NCBI GenBank assembly: GCA_025350105.1 | Contig: JANXYJ010000106.1 | Location: 23,588 to 87,587, forward strand | Source: Terriglobia bacterium | Lineage (GTDB): Bacteria > Acidobacteriota > Terriglobia > Bryobacterales > Bryobacteraceae | Direction: 5' to 3' | DNA length: 64,000 bases | In this document: piece after piece, positions 50,856 to 60,081 of the stretch | How the letters are laid out: every line of letters starts with the position of its first letter | Position numbering within the stretch: the stretch's first letter is position 1 | The notes under the pieces: generated by a model | What the model was told of the DNA's origin: nothing | Databases searched by the model: none | What the model saw: the letters and a program-made list of their open reading frames with translations, nothing else | Program-made: the position numbers and the translations under genes

Positions 50856-52174
50856 TGACGCGAGTGAAATTGCAAGGAACGCAAGTGGTTGTCGTGGGCA
50901 TGGCGCGATCCGGAATCGCGGCGGCGGAATTGCTGCTGCAGCACGGCGCACTCGTGCGTGCGGTGGACCAGAACCCAATGCCCCATTCCTCTATCGTCGT
51001 GGAACCGCAACAAGACCACTCCTTTATTGGCGCAGATCTCATCGTTCTTTCCCCCGGAGTTCCCGCCGATCTTCCCGCGATAGAGGCCCGCCGCCGCGCT
51101 GGAGTTCGCGTGATCGGCGATTTGGAATTGGCTAGTTGGTTTCTGCGCGGCCGCATCATCGCCATCACCGGTTCGAACGGCAAAACCACCGCCACGGCGA
51201 TGACCGCGCATATTCTGCAAGCCTCTGGCATCCCCATGCAGGTTGGTGGAAATATCGGAACGCCGCCAGCGTCTATGGTGCAAACCTCGCGTGATGATCA
51301 ATGGAATGTACTCGAGCTTTCAAGCTTTCAACTGGAAACCACCGAATCGTTCCATGCCCACGTGGGTGCGGTGTTGAATCTCACCCCGGACCACCTGGAT
51401 CGCCACCATACGATGCTGCGTTACGCCGAAGCCAAGGGCCGTCTGTTCGCCAACCAAACCGCCGGCGATTTCGCGGTAATCAACGCTGACGATTCCGCCT
51501 GCGCGGCTTATGCAACCCAAACTAAATCAACACCCGTCTGGTTCAGTTCCACCCGCCAGTGTTCGCCCGGCGCATTCTTGAATGGCAACAACATCATTCT
51601 GAACGGCCAGGTTTTGATGGACACGCGGGAAGTGCCGCTCCGTGGATTGCATAATCTGGAAAACACTATGGCCGCCTCCGTTATGGCGCAGCTTGCCGGC
51701 TCTACACACCCAAAAATTCGTGCGGCCGTGATGACTTTCCCCGGCGTGGAACATCGCCTGGAGTTCGTACGCGATGTGGATGGCGTTGCCTGGTACAACG
51801 ATTCCAAGGCCACGAATGTGGATGCGACATTGAAAGCCATTGCGGCCTTTGAGGGCGGCTTGTGGGTGATTTTGGGCGGCAAAGACAAAAATAGCGATTA
51901 CTCCGCATTGGCGGAATCGCTAAAACAAAAAGCACATGGGGTGTTTTTGATCGGCGCTGCGGCGGAAAAGATCGCCGCGCAACTCAAGGGAGTCACCGCT
52001 ACGGTCCAAGCCAATACGCTGGAAGTAGCAGTGGAGCAAGCCCATGCTTCTGCGACGGCGGGCGATACCGTATTGCTTGCTCCCGCTTGTGCCAGTTTCG
52101 ATCAATTCCAAAACTTTGAATATCGCGGACGTGAATTCAAACGCCTGGTTCATCATTTGCGGGGGCGTGCATGA
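50855..52174 (+). CDS. murD: UDP-MurNAc-L-alanine--D-glutamate ligase MurD
   Basis: 439 aa. N-terminal VVVGMARSGIAAAELLLQHGA, ATP site AITGSNGKTTATAMTAHIL, VLELSSFQLETTESFHAHVGAVLNLTPDHLDRHHTM, YNDSKATNVDATLKAI, VLLAPACASFDQFQNFEYRGREF: complete set of MurD motifs. It shares one base with the mraY stop (TAATG). It adds D-Glu to UDP-MurNAc-L-Ala. The N-terminus is close to minimal length. Confidence 0.96.
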   Translation: MTRVKLQGTQVVVVGMARSGIAAAELLLQHGALVRAVDQNPMPHSSIVVEPQQDHSFIGADLIVLSPGVPADLPAIEARRRAGVRVIGDLELASWFLRGRIIAITGSNGKTTATAMTAHILQASGIPMQVGGNIGTPPASMVQTSRDDQWNVLELSSFQLETTESFHAHVGAVLNLTPDHLDRHHTMLRYAEAKGRLFANQTAGDFAVINADDSACAAYATQTKSTPVWFSSTRQCSPGAFLNGNNIILNGQVLMDTREVPLRGLHNLENTMAASVMAQLAGSTHPKIRAAVMTFPGVEHRLEFVRDVDGVAWYNDSKATNVDATLKAIAAFEGGLWVILGGKDKNSDYSALAESLKQKAHGVFLIGAAAEKIAAQLKGVTATVQANTLEVAVEQAHASATAGDTVLLAPACASFDQFQNFEYRGREFKRLVHHLRGRA

Positions 52175-53313
52175 CGCGATTGCGGACCGATTGGATTTTA
52201 TTCCTCACCATCGTGGTGATGGTGGGATTTGGCTTGGTGATGCTCTACAGCGCTTCCGGCGCCGTGGCGGAGCTGCGCTACAAAAAAGAACCCTACTATT
52301 TTGTCATCCGCCAAATTGGCTGGGCCGCCATTTCCTTCGTCATTTTGATGGCCTTCAAGAAGATGGACTACCGGCGCATGAACACGCCCACGTGGGCGTT
52401 TTCCGGTTTGGGCATCGTGCTTGGCTTGTTGGTTGCAGTCTATTTTGTCGACTCAGGCTCGCATCGCTGGTTCCGTTTGCCGGGTGTCGGATCGTTTCAA
52501 CCATCGGAGTTTGCCAAGCCCGCGCTCACTGTCTTTCTTGCCTATTTTGTCGCCCGTCGCGCCAGTATCATCAACGACAAGCGCACGCTGCAGCAAGCGC
52601 TGCTAGCGGTTTTACTCTTGGGCATACTTGTCGTCGTGGCGGACCTGGGAACTGCGCTCGTACCCTTGATCACTGCCGTCCTGGTCTTCTGGGTTGCTGG
52701 TTTGCAATGGCGATACATTGCACGCGTGGCGCTGATCGGCGTCTTTGTTGTAGTCGTCGCCGTGGTCAGCCGTGGATACCGGCTCGGCCGTGTGATTGCG
52801 TTCGTTGACCCTCACTACCAAGTCATTTCGAAATTCGATCCCAACGGATATATTAAGAACTATGTTGATCGCTCCACCCAAGTGCGCGATCCGAATTATC
52901 AAGTAACGCAATCGGAAATTGCAGTTGGCTCCGGCGGTTTATTAGGAGTCGGCCTAATGCAGGGAAAACAAAAACTACTTTTTCTTCCCGATCCGCATAC
53001 CGATTTCATCTTCGCTACCATCGCGGAGGAGCTGGGCTTTTGGGGAGCGTGCATTATACTCGCGGGTTTCCTGATTATCCTTTGGCGCGGCGCCCGCTTG
53101 TTTGTGCTGGCCCGCGACGACTTCGGAAAATATCTCGCGCTGGGCGTCACACTTACCGTCGTAATTCAGGCACTGATTAATATGAGCGTTGTATTGGGCA
53201 TGGCGCCCACCAAGGGGTTTCCGCTTCCGCTAATCAGTTTTGGTGGCAGTTCGCTTCTGAGTACGTTAATATCCCTAGGCATGCTGTTGAGTGTGAGTGA
53301 GCATGAAGGGTAA
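52171..53313 (+). CDS. ftsW: Septal peptidoglycan glycosyltransferase FtsW
   Basis: 380 aa, SEDS family with ten membrane helices. Marks: LVMLYSASGAVA, GSHRWFRLPGVGSFQPSEFAKPALTVFLAY, PDLGTA-like VVVADLGTALVPL, QVTQSEIAVGSGGLLGVGLMQGKQKLLFLPDPHTDFIFATIAEELGFWGA, and MAPTKGFPLPLISFGGSSLLSTLISLG. It polymerises lipid II together with FtsI. ATGA overlap with murD (52171-52174). Confidence 0.95.
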   Translation: MTRLRTDWILFLTIVVMVGFGLVMLYSASGAVAELRYKKEPYYFVIRQIGWAAISFVILMAFKKMDYRRMNTPTWAFSGLGIVLGLLVAVYFVDSGSHRWFRLPGVGSFQPSEFAKPALTVFLAYFVARRASIINDKRTLQQALLAVLLLGILVVVADLGTALVPLITAVLVFWVAGLQWRYIARVALIGVFVVVVAVVSRGYRLGRVIAFVDPHYQVISKFDPNGYIKNYVDRSTQVRDPNYQVTQSEIAVGSGGLLGVGLMQGKQKLLFLPDPHTDFIFATIAEELGFWGACIILAGFLIILWRGARLFVLARDDFGKYLALGVTLTVVIQALINMSVVLGMAPTKGFPLPLISFGGSSLLSTLISLGMLLSVSEHEG

Positions 53314-53339
53314 TGCGTGCCTGGCGAGCATGAACAACA

Positions 53340-54443
53340 ATGACACCATCGACCTTTGTCATCGCGGGAGGCGGCACGGGAGGTCATGTGCTACCCGCGC
53401 TAGCTGTCGCCAGAGTCCTGCGCCAGCACGGACACTCAGTGCAGTTCATCGGCGTACAGCGCGGTATGGAAGCCCGGCTGGTTCCCGCCGAAAACTTCCC
53501 CATCGAATGGATTCAAATCGGTGGATTGAATCGCGTGGGCTTGAAAAAGACGTTGCGCAGTCTATTCGAAATCCCGGGAAGCGTTTGGCGTTCGATCGTG
53601 CTATTAAAACAATTTCGCCCTGCGGCGGTTTTCTCCACCGGCGGCTACGTGGCCGGCCCGGTTTTGCTGGCGGCGATTTTTACCCGCATACCTATCGTGG
53701 TGATGGAACCCAACGCGGTCCCCGGATTCACGCACCGCAGGCTGGCTCGCTTCGTGCAACGCGCCCTTGTCAGTTTTCCGGAAAGCGCGAATTGGTTCCC
53801 GCCCGGCCGTACTGAGGTTACTGGTATGCCCATTCGCGAAGAATTTTTCTCCGTTCCGCCGAAGATGCGGGGCGGCATAATTACGGTGTTGATCACCGGC
53901 GGCAGCCAGGGATCGGCCGCGTTGAACCGCGCCGCGCGAGAAAGCTGGCCGTTTTGGGAGCGCAGCGCGTTGAAAGCGAAGATCCGTTTGCTGCATCAAA
54001 CTGGCTCACAAATGTTCCTGGAATGCCAAAAAGAGTTCGCCGCAACCGGCTTGCCGGGAGAGGTTTCAGAGTTCATTACGGACATGCCGCACGCCTTCAG
54101 TCAGGCGGATTTAGTTGTTAGCCGTTCCGGCATGGGAACCGTGAGTGAACTGGCCGCAGCCCGGAAACCGGCCATTTTAGTGCCCTTTCCCGGAGCCAGC
54201 GATGATCATCAGCTCAAAAACGCCCAGGCTTTTCGCCAAGCAGGGGCAGCGAGTTTGATCCTCGATCGTGACCTGACGGGCCAAACATTGGTGGATGAAA
54301 TTGTTCGAATCGTCAGTGAGCCCGGCCGGTTGGAGCGGATGTCGCAGGCCGCCCACGTCGTGGCAAAACCCGGAGCGGCTGAGCGCGCGGCACAAGTACT
54401 GGAGTACCTGGCTTCGCAATCGCAAGGGAAAACAGTAGCTTAG
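53340..54443 (+). CDS. murG: Lipid II synthase MurG
   Basis: 367 aa, GT-B fold. N-terminal Gly loop FVIAGGGTGGHVLPALAVARVL, GVQRGMEARLVPAENFPIEWI, STGGYVAGPVLLAAIFTRIPIVVMEPNAVPG, C-domain VLITGGSQGSAALN, SRSGMGTVSELAAARKPAILVPFPGASDDHQLKNAQAF. It adds GlcNAc to lipid I at the inner face of the membrane. It begins 26 bases after ftsW; the ATG at 53330 is out of frame. Confidence 0.96.
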   Translation: MTPSTFVIAGGGTGGHVLPALAVARVLRQHGHSVQFIGVQRGMEARLVPAENFPIEWIQIGGLNRVGLKKTLRSLFEIPGSVWRSIVLLKQFRPAAVFSTGGYVAGPVLLAAIFTRIPIVVMEPNAVPGFTHRRLARFVQRALVSFPESANWFPPGRTEVTGMPIREEFFSVPPKMRGGIITVLITGGSQGSAALNRAARESWPFWERSALKAKIRLLHQTGSQMFLECQKEFAATGLPGEVSEFITDMPHAFSQADLVVSRSGMGTVSELAAARKPAILVPFPGASDDHQLKNAQAFRQAGAASLILDRDLTGQTLVDEIVRIVSEPGRLERMSQAAHVVAKPGAAERAAQVLEYLASQSQGKTVA

Positions 54444-54457
54444 CGTGTGTTTAGACA

Positions 54458-54486
54458 TTGACAGGGGCTAAAAAAGCCGGAACAAT
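54458..54486 (+). promoter_or_regulatory. Internal promoter before murC
   Basis: TTGACA (54458-54463) with 17-bp spacer and AACAAT (54481-54486), 11 bases before ATG 54498. The spacer contains GGCT-AAAAA-AGCC, a small hairpin. murC has no Shine-Dalgarno, so transcripts from here would have a leader of only about five bases. Confidence 0.55.
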
Positions 54487-54497
54487 AGTAGATTGAA

Positions 54498-55898
54498 ATG
54501 TTTTTTAAACGCCAACCTGTGCATTTTGTAGGAATCGGCGGGATCGGCATGAGTGGACTCGCCGAAGTCCTGCTCGAACTGGGCTATCCGGTTTCGGGCT
54601 CCGATCTCAAATCCTCGCCCACTACTGATCGCCTGGCCGAGCGTGGCGCTGTGATTTTTGAAAGTCACGCCGCCGCTAACTTGAGCGGAGCAAAAGCCGT
54701 TGTCATCAGTTCCGCTGTAAAGAAAGACAACTCTGAAGTGATCGAGGCCCGCCGGCGCGGCCTCCCGGTAATTCCGCGCGGCGAATTGTTGGCAGAGTTG
54801 ATGCGCCAGAAATTCGGCATTGCCATCGGGGGCAGTCATGGCAAGACTACAACCACCTCCATGGTTGCCACGCTCCTCAGCTACGCCAAACTGGATCCCA
54901 CTTTTGTAATTGGCGGCCGCGTAGGCATGATGGGCGGAGCCAATGCCCGCTTGGGCAAAAGCGATTATCTGGTCGTGGAAAGCGACGAAAGCGATGGGTC
55001 TTTCCTGAAACTTGCGCCCATCCTCGTCGTCGTTACTAATATCGACCGTGAACACTTGGATCACTACGCGGGTATCGAAGAAATCCGCGCTGCGTTCGGC
55101 GAATTCATCGGCAAGGTTCCGTTTTATGGCGCCTCCATTTTGTGTTTGGACGACGAAAACATTCAGCGCCTGCTGCCCACGGTAAATCGCCGCACCATTA
55201 CCTACGGCCACAGCGCCCAGGCCGACCTGCGCATCACCAGCAGCACCGCCTCGCATATGGCCAACGAGTTTCACCTGGAACACCGCGGCATCGATCTTGG
55301 TTGTTTTCGGCTCAACGTCCCCGGCGCACACAATGTTTTGAACGCCACCGCGGCCGTTGCCGTCGGGTTGGAACTGGAAATTCCACTGGTGTTGATCCGC
55401 GAAGGTCTCAACAGTTTCCGTGGCGTCGACCGCCGTTTTCAAGTTCGCGGAACCGAGAACGGCATCACGGTCATTGACGATTACGGCCATCATCCAACCG
55501 AAATCCGCGCCACACTCGAAGCCGCCCGTGCTTGCCGCTTCAAACACATTCACGTCCTTTTTCAGCCGCATCGCTACACGCGTACCCAGGCCTTGATGGA
55601 TGATTTCGCGCGCGCGTTTCATGGTGCCGATAGCGTTCAAGTCGCAGACATCTACGCAGCATCCGAAGCACCTATCGCCGGCGTCAGCAGTCAGGCGTTG
55701 GTCGCGCGGCTCCACGATTTTGGCCATCGCGGAGCCCATTACGCAGGTGCCTTAGACAAAGGCGTCGAAGCCGTGACCGTCGCCGCGCAACCCGGCGACG
55801 CGATTATTACGCTCGGTGCCAGCAGCATCTCCCAAATGGCGGCGGCCATCCTGGAAACACTAAAAGCGCGCAAAGCGGCAGGGGGCAAGGCCAAATAG
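54498..55898 (+). CDS. murC: UDP-MurNAc--L-alanine ligase MurC
   Basis: 466 aa. HFVGIGGIGMSGLAEVLLELGYPVSGSDLK, VVISSAVKKDNSEVIEARRRGLPVIPRGELLAELMR, ATP site AIGGSHGKTTTTSMVATLL, ESDESDGSFLKL, NIDREHLDHYAG, DDYGHHPTEIRATLEAAR. It adds L-Ala to UDP-MurNAc, the first peptide step. It is the only dcw gene with a 54-base upstream gap carrying a recognisable promoter. Usual length. Confidence 0.96.
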   Translation: MFFKRQPVHFVGIGGIGMSGLAEVLLELGYPVSGSDLKSSPTTDRLAERGAVIFESHAAANLSGAKAVVISSAVKKDNSEVIEARRRGLPVIPRGELLAELMRQKFGIAIGGSHGKTTTTSMVATLLSYAKLDPTFVIGGRVGMMGGANARLGKSDYLVVESDESDGSFLKLAPILVVVTNIDREHLDHYAGIEEIRAAFGEFIGKVPFYGASILCLDDENIQRLLPTVNRRTITYGHSAQADLRITSSTASHMANEFHLEHRGIDLGCFRLNVPGAHNVLNATAAVAVGLELEIPLVLIREGLNSFRGVDRRFQVRGTENGITVIDDYGHHPTEIRATLEAARACRFKHIHVLFQPHRYTRTQALMDDFARAFHGADSVQVADIYAASEAPIAGVSSQALVARLHDFGHRGAHYAGALDKGVEAVTVAAQPGDAIITLGASSISQMAAAILETLKARKAAGGKAK

Positions 55899-55899
55899 C

Positions 55900-56727
55900 A
55901 TGGCACGAGTAACGTCCGAAAAGACTTCCAACAAGAACACTAGCTTCTGGGCCCTCCCCGGGTTGCAAAAACAAATCGTCGTCGGTACCGCCGTGGCCGC
56001 GGTGGTGATTCTGGCTGCGGTGTTTGCCTTCTATCGCCTGGAACAGTTTTTGATTCGCGATGCGCGCTTTGCCGCCAATGCCGCTGAGGGCGCTGTTGAT
56101 CGTGATGCGGGCACTGCATCGTTGCACGTGCGCGGAGTCAATTACGCTTCGCGCCGCATGATTGAATCCATGTTCGCCGAAGATATGGGCCGCAGTATTT
56201 ACATGCTTCCTCTACCCGATCGCCGCTTGAGCCTGCGCTCTATCGATTGGGTGAAAGATGCCGCGGTGGCCCGCGCCTGGCCCAATCAAATCCTGGTGCG
56301 CATCACCGAACGCAAGCCGGTGGCGTTTGTCATGAAGCCCCCTTTGGGCACCTACTTGATCGATGACGATGGGGTCATGATGCAGCCGGTGAAGGGCCAG
56401 CGCTTTCATTTGCCGGTTCTCAAAGGGATCAAAAAAGAGGACGGAGTGCCCCAAAAACGCGAGAAAGTGCAGGCCATGCTCCACTTGTTGCGCGATATTG
56501 GCGAAGGCGCCGAACTGGTTTCCGAAGTCGACACCTCCGATTCTGAAAACCTGAAAATCACTCAGCCCTGGGAAGGCCGCAGCGTCACTTTGTTGATGGG
56601 CGATCAAAATTACGCCGTGCGCTATCACAATTTCGCTACTCACATTGCGGAGATTCGCAAAAGTCTGCCGCACACCTCTGTGTTGGATTTAAGGTTGGAA
56701 AATCAAATTACCGCCGCCGACAATTAG
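55900..56727 (+). CDS. ftsQ: Cell division protein FtsQ
   Basis: 275 aa. Basic cytoplasmic N-terminus, one transmembrane helix (IVVGTAVAAVVILAAVFAFYRL, about residues 26-47), a POTRA domain (ASLHVRGVNYASRRMIESMFAEDMGRSIYMLPLPDRRLSLRSIDWVKDAAVARAWPNQILVRITERKPVAFV), then the FtsQ beta domain (YLIDDDGVMM ... LDLRLENQI). It recruits FtsL/FtsB/FtsW/FtsI. One base separates it from murC. No murB or ddl lies between murC and ftsQ, as in many other dcw clusters. Confidence 0.92.
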   Translation: MARVTSEKTSNKNTSFWALPGLQKQIVVGTAVAAVVILAAVFAFYRLEQFLIRDARFAANAAEGAVDRDAGTASLHVRGVNYASRRMIESMFAEDMGRSIYMLPLPDRRLSLRSIDWVKDAAVARAWPNQILVRITERKPVAFVMKPPLGTYLIDDDGVMMQPVKGQRFHLPVLKGIKKEDGVPQKREKVQAMLHLLRDIGEGAELVSEVDTSDSENLKITQPWEGRSVTLLMGDQNYAVRYHNFATHIAEIRKSLPHTSVLDLRLENQITAADN

Positions 56728-56760
56728 ACAAGCATTAAGCAGCTGATAATTAAGTAACCA

Positions 56761-57972
56761 ATGGCAGCAAAAGCACAATTAGCGGTGGGGTTGGACGTGG
56801 GCAGCTCACGTTCCCGCTGTGTGATTTGTGTACTGGAAAATGGCGGCATACGTTATGCGGGTCATGGCGCGGCTACCGCGGCGGGTTGGTCCCGCGGGCG
56901 TTTAGTGGATCAAGCTGCGCTCGCCGGCTCCATTCGCGCGGCCGTGGCGGAGGCCGAACATCGCGCGGGTCTCACCGCCTCAATCACCGTGGAGGCGGTT
57001 ACCTTAGGCGTCGGCGGCATGGAAATTCGCGGCGCGCAGAGCCGTGGCGTGTATGAATTCGGCCGCCCCCGCGAACTCACCCAGGAAGATCTGGAATATG
57101 CCGCCGCCCTCGCCAGCGACGTTCGTCTGGAACGCGATCGCATGTTGCTGCACGTCTTGCCACAGGATTTCACCCTCGATGGCCACGCCGGTTTCCGCCG
57201 CCCGCACAAAAGTTTGTGCTCGCGCCTGGAGGCGCACGTGCACATCGTCACCACGGCTCATCACGAACATCAGGCCTTGGTAGCGGCCGCACACATGGCG
57301 CATCTTTCGGTGGAGGAAACAGTGCTGGAGCCCATGGCCGCCGCATACGCTTGCCTGCTTCCCGAGGACCGCGCCCACGGCGCCGCCCTGCTCGACATCG
57401 GCCTGCACTCCTGCGATCTCGTGATCTACGACGGCGAAGCCATGATGCTTGCCGCCAGCATTCCCATCTGGGCCGATCATCTTACCCGCGACATTGCCGC
57501 GATCTTCCGCGTGTCTTACGAGGATGCGGAAGAGTTAAAACAACAATACGGCTGCGCGTTGTTGGGCCTCACCGCTGAATCCAGCTTCATCGAAATTCCG
57601 CACGAAGATGGCATGCGTGAAGCCCGCCGCAGCGATCTGAACGAAGTGCTGGAAGCTCGCGCGGAGGAAATGTTTCTCCATGTCCGCGGCGAACTCGAAC
57701 GCGTCAACATGGAACGCGGCCTGGGGCAAGGCATTATCCTCACCGGCGGCGGCGCGCTATTGAACGGCATGTGCGATCTCGCCGAGCGCGTCCTCGATTG
57801 CCAGGCCGCCAACGGCATCGTGATGGAAGGCGACATCGGCGGTTGGCCGGAAGAGTTGAAAAGCCCGTTGTGGACCACCGCCGCCGGGCTATCGCTGTAT
57901 TCGGGCAAGTTGAAATTGCATCGCCCGCCACCCTATCAAGTGGGCGGGCTCTTGGGTTTGGTCTTGAAGTAA
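56761..57972 (+). CDS. ftsA: Cell division protein FtsA
   Basis: 403 aa, actin fold. LAVGLDVGSSRSRCVICVLENG (phosphate 1), FtsA-specific SHS2-like 1C domain about residues 80-160, DIGLHSCDLVIYDGEAMMLAASIPIWADHLTRDIAAIFRVSYEDAEELKQQYGCAL, GIILTGGGALLNGMCDLAERVL. C-terminal amphipathic helix YQVGGLLGLVLK is the membrane-targeting tail. It anchors FtsZ to the membrane. No good Shine-Dalgarno; GATAAT lies ten bases before the ATG. Confidence 0.94.
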   Translation: MAAKAQLAVGLDVGSSRSRCVICVLENGGIRYAGHGAATAAGWSRGRLVDQAALAGSIRAAVAEAEHRAGLTASITVEAVTLGVGGMEIRGAQSRGVYEFGRPRELTQEDLEYAAALASDVRLERDRMLLHVLPQDFTLDGHAGFRRPHKSLCSRLEAHVHIVTTAHHEHQALVAAAHMAHLSVEETVLEPMAAAYACLLPEDRAHGAALLDIGLHSCDLVIYDGEAMMLAASIPIWADHLTRDIAAIFRVSYEDAEELKQQYGCALLGLTAESSFIEIPHEDGMREARRSDLNEVLEARAEEMFLHVRGELERVNMERGLGQGIILTGGGALLNGMCDLAERVLDCQAANGIVMEGDIGGWPEELKSPLWTTAAGLSLYSGKLKLHRPPPYQVGGLLGLVLK

Positions 57973-57996
57973 CCACAAGTTTGGTTCTTGAAGTAA
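57957..57996. repeat. Short tandem duplication at the ftsA stop
   Basis: TTTGGTCTTGAAGTAA (57957-57972, the end of ftsA with its stop) is repeated as TTTGGTTCTTGAAGTAA at 57980-57996, with a period of about 24 bases. Confidence 0.8.
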
Positions 57997-58032
57997 GGTT
58001 GAAATAAGCAGGAAATACGGGAGGACGCCACC

Positions 58033-59481
58033 ATGGCAATCGACGGTCTGAAATTCGTGATGGAAGAAGAAGAGCAGATGCCGCGCACCAGAATCCGCGT
58101 GTTTGGCGTGGGCGGCGGCGGTTCCAACGCCGTGGCACGCATGCTCGACGAAGGGCTCACCGGCATCGAGTTTTGCGTGTTGAATACCGACGCGCAAGCC
58201 CTGGCCGCTTCGCCCGTTCCCAATAAATTGGTCATCGGCCCCAAGATCACTTCCGGCCTGGGCGCGGGCGCCGACCCAGCCATCGGCCGGCAAGCCGCGC
58301 TAGAGGACACCGAAAAGATCATCGACCTGCTGGAAGGCGCCGATATGGTGTTCGTCACCGTCGGCCTAGGCGGCGGCACCGGCACGGGAGCCGCGCCCGT
58401 TATCGCTTCGCTCGCGAAAGAACTTGGCGCGCTCACCGTCGCCGTCGTCACCAAGCCCTTCACCTTTGAAGGCCCCAAGCGCCGCCGCCAAGCCGAGCAA
58501 GGCCTAGCCGAACTCGCCGCCGTTGTCGACACCATCATCACCATCCCCAACGACCAGCTTCTTTCGCTGGTTCCCAAGGGCACCAGCTTCTCGGACGCCT
58601 TCCGCGTGGCTGACGACGTTCTCCGTCAAGCCGTGCAGGGCATCAGCGACATCATCACCACGCCCGGTTTGGTCAACCGCGATTTCTCCGACATCCGCAG
58701 CATCATGACCGGCATGGGTTACGCCATGATGGGCACCGCGTCTGCTCGTGGCGAACACGCCTGCGAATCGGCCGCCGAAAAAGCCATCAGTTCCCCGCTG
58801 CTCGAAGCCGGTGGAGTGCGCGGCGCTCGCGGCATCCTTATCAATATTTCTGGATCCAGCAAACTCGGCCTGCATGAAGTCAGCGCCGCCTGCACTTTGG
58901 TGCGTGAAGCGGCCGGCAACGAAGAAGTGCAGATTGATTTCGGTGTCGTGATCAACGAAGCCATGGGCGAAGAAGTGAAGGTGACGGTGATCGCCACCGG
59001 CTTTGTGCGCGACAACCTCCCGCGCATCGATCGCAACAAGAGCGGTCGCCCAGAAGCATCATCGCAGGCCACCTCATCGCAATCCGCGCCGCCCATGCCG
59101 TCGCAGCCGTCCTATTATCAGGAAACCCCTTCGTTCTCGCTCGAACCGTCAGTCGAGTCTTTGCGAGCCGAGCCTTTCCGCGCCGAAACCGTCCGGCCAG
59201 ATCCTTTTTATCGAGCCGAGACGCGTACTGAAGCTCGGCCAGAGCCCCGCGCCGATTCTCGTTATGAAGCACGGCCGGAACCGGAACCACCGGCACCAAC
59301 ATCAACATGGTCGCAACCGGCGCCAACTCCTGCCGCGCCACCTCCGCCCCAGGCCGCCGCACCGCAGCGCGAATTTCCACCCAGCCCCGGCCGCAACCCG
59401 CGTGACGCTGGGCGAGACTCAGTCATGGACGAACTCGATGTCCCGGCCATCCTTCGCCGCGATCGCCGCCACGTCCAGTAA
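58033..59481 (+). CDS. ftsZ: Cell division GTPase FtsZ
   Basis: 482 aa. Tubulin/FtsZ GTPase: [17 protein letters not shown], signature [33 protein letters not shown]7 loop region [19 protein letters not shown]. From about residue 335 a Ser/Pro/Glu/Arg-rich linker of about 120 residues, long for the family, ends in the conserved C-terminal peptide [17 protein letters not shown] that binds FtsA. It forms the Z ring. GGGAGG lies eight bases before the ATG. Confidence 0.97.
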   Translation: MAIDGLKFVMEEEEQMPRTRIRVFGVGGGGSNAVARMLDEGLTGIEFCVLNTDAQALAASPVPNKLVIGPKITSGLGAGADPAIGRQAALEDTEKIIDLLEGADMVFVTVGLGGGTGTGAAPVIASLAKELGALTVAVVTKPFTFEGPKRRRQAEQGLAELAAVVDTIITIPNDQLLSLVPKGTSFSDAFRVADDVLRQAVQGISDIITTPGLVNRDFSDIRSIMTGMGYAMMGTASARGEHACESAAEKAISSPLLEAGGVRGARGILINISGSSKLGLHEVSAACTLVREAAGNEEVQIDFGVVINEAMGEEVKVTVIATGFVRDNLPRIDRNKSGRPEASSQATSSQSAPPMPSQPSYYQETPSFSLEPSVESLRAEPFRAETVRPDPFYRAETRTEARPEPRADSRYEARPEPEPPAPTSTWSQPAPTPAAPPPPQAAAPQREFPPSPGRNPRDAGRDSVMDELDVPAILRRDRRHVQ

Positions 59482-59497
59482 GGCAAAACGAAGCAGG

Positions 59498-59515
59498 AGG
59501 CGGGCTTGCCCGCCT
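59498..59515 (+). terminator. Possible terminator after ftsZ
   Basis: AGGCGGGC-TT-GCCCGCCT inverted repeat 16 bases after the ftsZ stop, followed only by TTCTCG, so termination would be weak or factor-dependent. The rest of the gap to 59609 holds a 13-bp tandem repeat, CCTGACACAACCC/CCTGACACAACCA, near 59572-59597. Confidence 0.5.
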
Positions 59516-59609
59516 TCTCGCGCTCTCCACTTGCCGTTAACCTCGATGGGGCACAACCAAATGGCACAACCCCTGACACAACCCCCTGACACAACCAGGT
59601 GTTGGCCAG

Positions 59610-59984
59610 CTAATAGCGTGGCACTGTAGGGTCCACTGTGATGCTCCACGCCTCAATGCCACCGGCCATGCTCTGGCAGGCGGACACACCTTGTTCACGC
59701 AGCCAGTGCGCCACGTTCAAGCTGCGGACCCCATGATGGCAAAAAATGATCAGTGTCGATTCGTCAGCTTTGGCTTCCAGTTGCGGCAGATGCGCCGGGA
59801 TCTCGCGCATGGGGATCAACGTGGCGCCTGCAATCCGTGTGATGGCGAATTCTAATGGTTCGCGAACGTCAACAAGCAGTATCGCTTCCCCGCCGTCGAT
59901 CCGACGTTGCACCTCTTTCGCAGTAGTCTCCAGGGGCAGGGCATCTTCAAGTATCACCGTCGTTTCGTTCACGCATTTGAGCAT
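59610..59984 (-). CDS. Rhodanese-like domain protein
   Basis: 124 aa, single rhodanese domain. KEVQRRIDGGEAILLVDVREPLEFAITRIAGATLIPMREIPAHL, then the active-site loop with Cys in LIIFCHHGVRSLNVAHWLREQG and GGIEAWSITVDPTVPRY. Such proteins carry sulfane sulfur on the Cys and serve in sulfur transfer, e.g. for thiamine, molybdopterin or cyanide detoxification. No pathway partner is adjacent. It converges on ftsZ. Confidence 0.88.
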   Translation of the reverse strand: MLKCVNETTVILEDALPLETTAKEVQRRIDGGEAILLVDVREPLEFAITRIAGATLIPMREIPAHLPQLEAKADESTLIIFCHHGVRSLNVAHWLREQGVSACQSMAGGIEAWSITVDPTVPRY

Positions 59985-59993
59985 AACGCAGTC

Positions 59994-60062
59994 AAAAAAA
60001 CGCGCCGCAAGCCCGGGGTTCTCACTCCATGCTTACGGCGCGCTTACGGCGCTGCTTGCGGC
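59994..60062 (-). terminator. Terminator of the secreted repeat protein gene
   Basis: Minus strand: 9-bp arms GCCGCAAGC (60062-60054) and GCTTGCGGC (60012-60004) with a 41-nt loop, then GCG and seven T (60000-59994). The loop carries an 11-bp tandem repeat, GCTTACGGCGC, at 60031-60052. Confidence 0.65.
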
Positions 60063-60081
60063 TACTGCCAGTTACTGCCCT

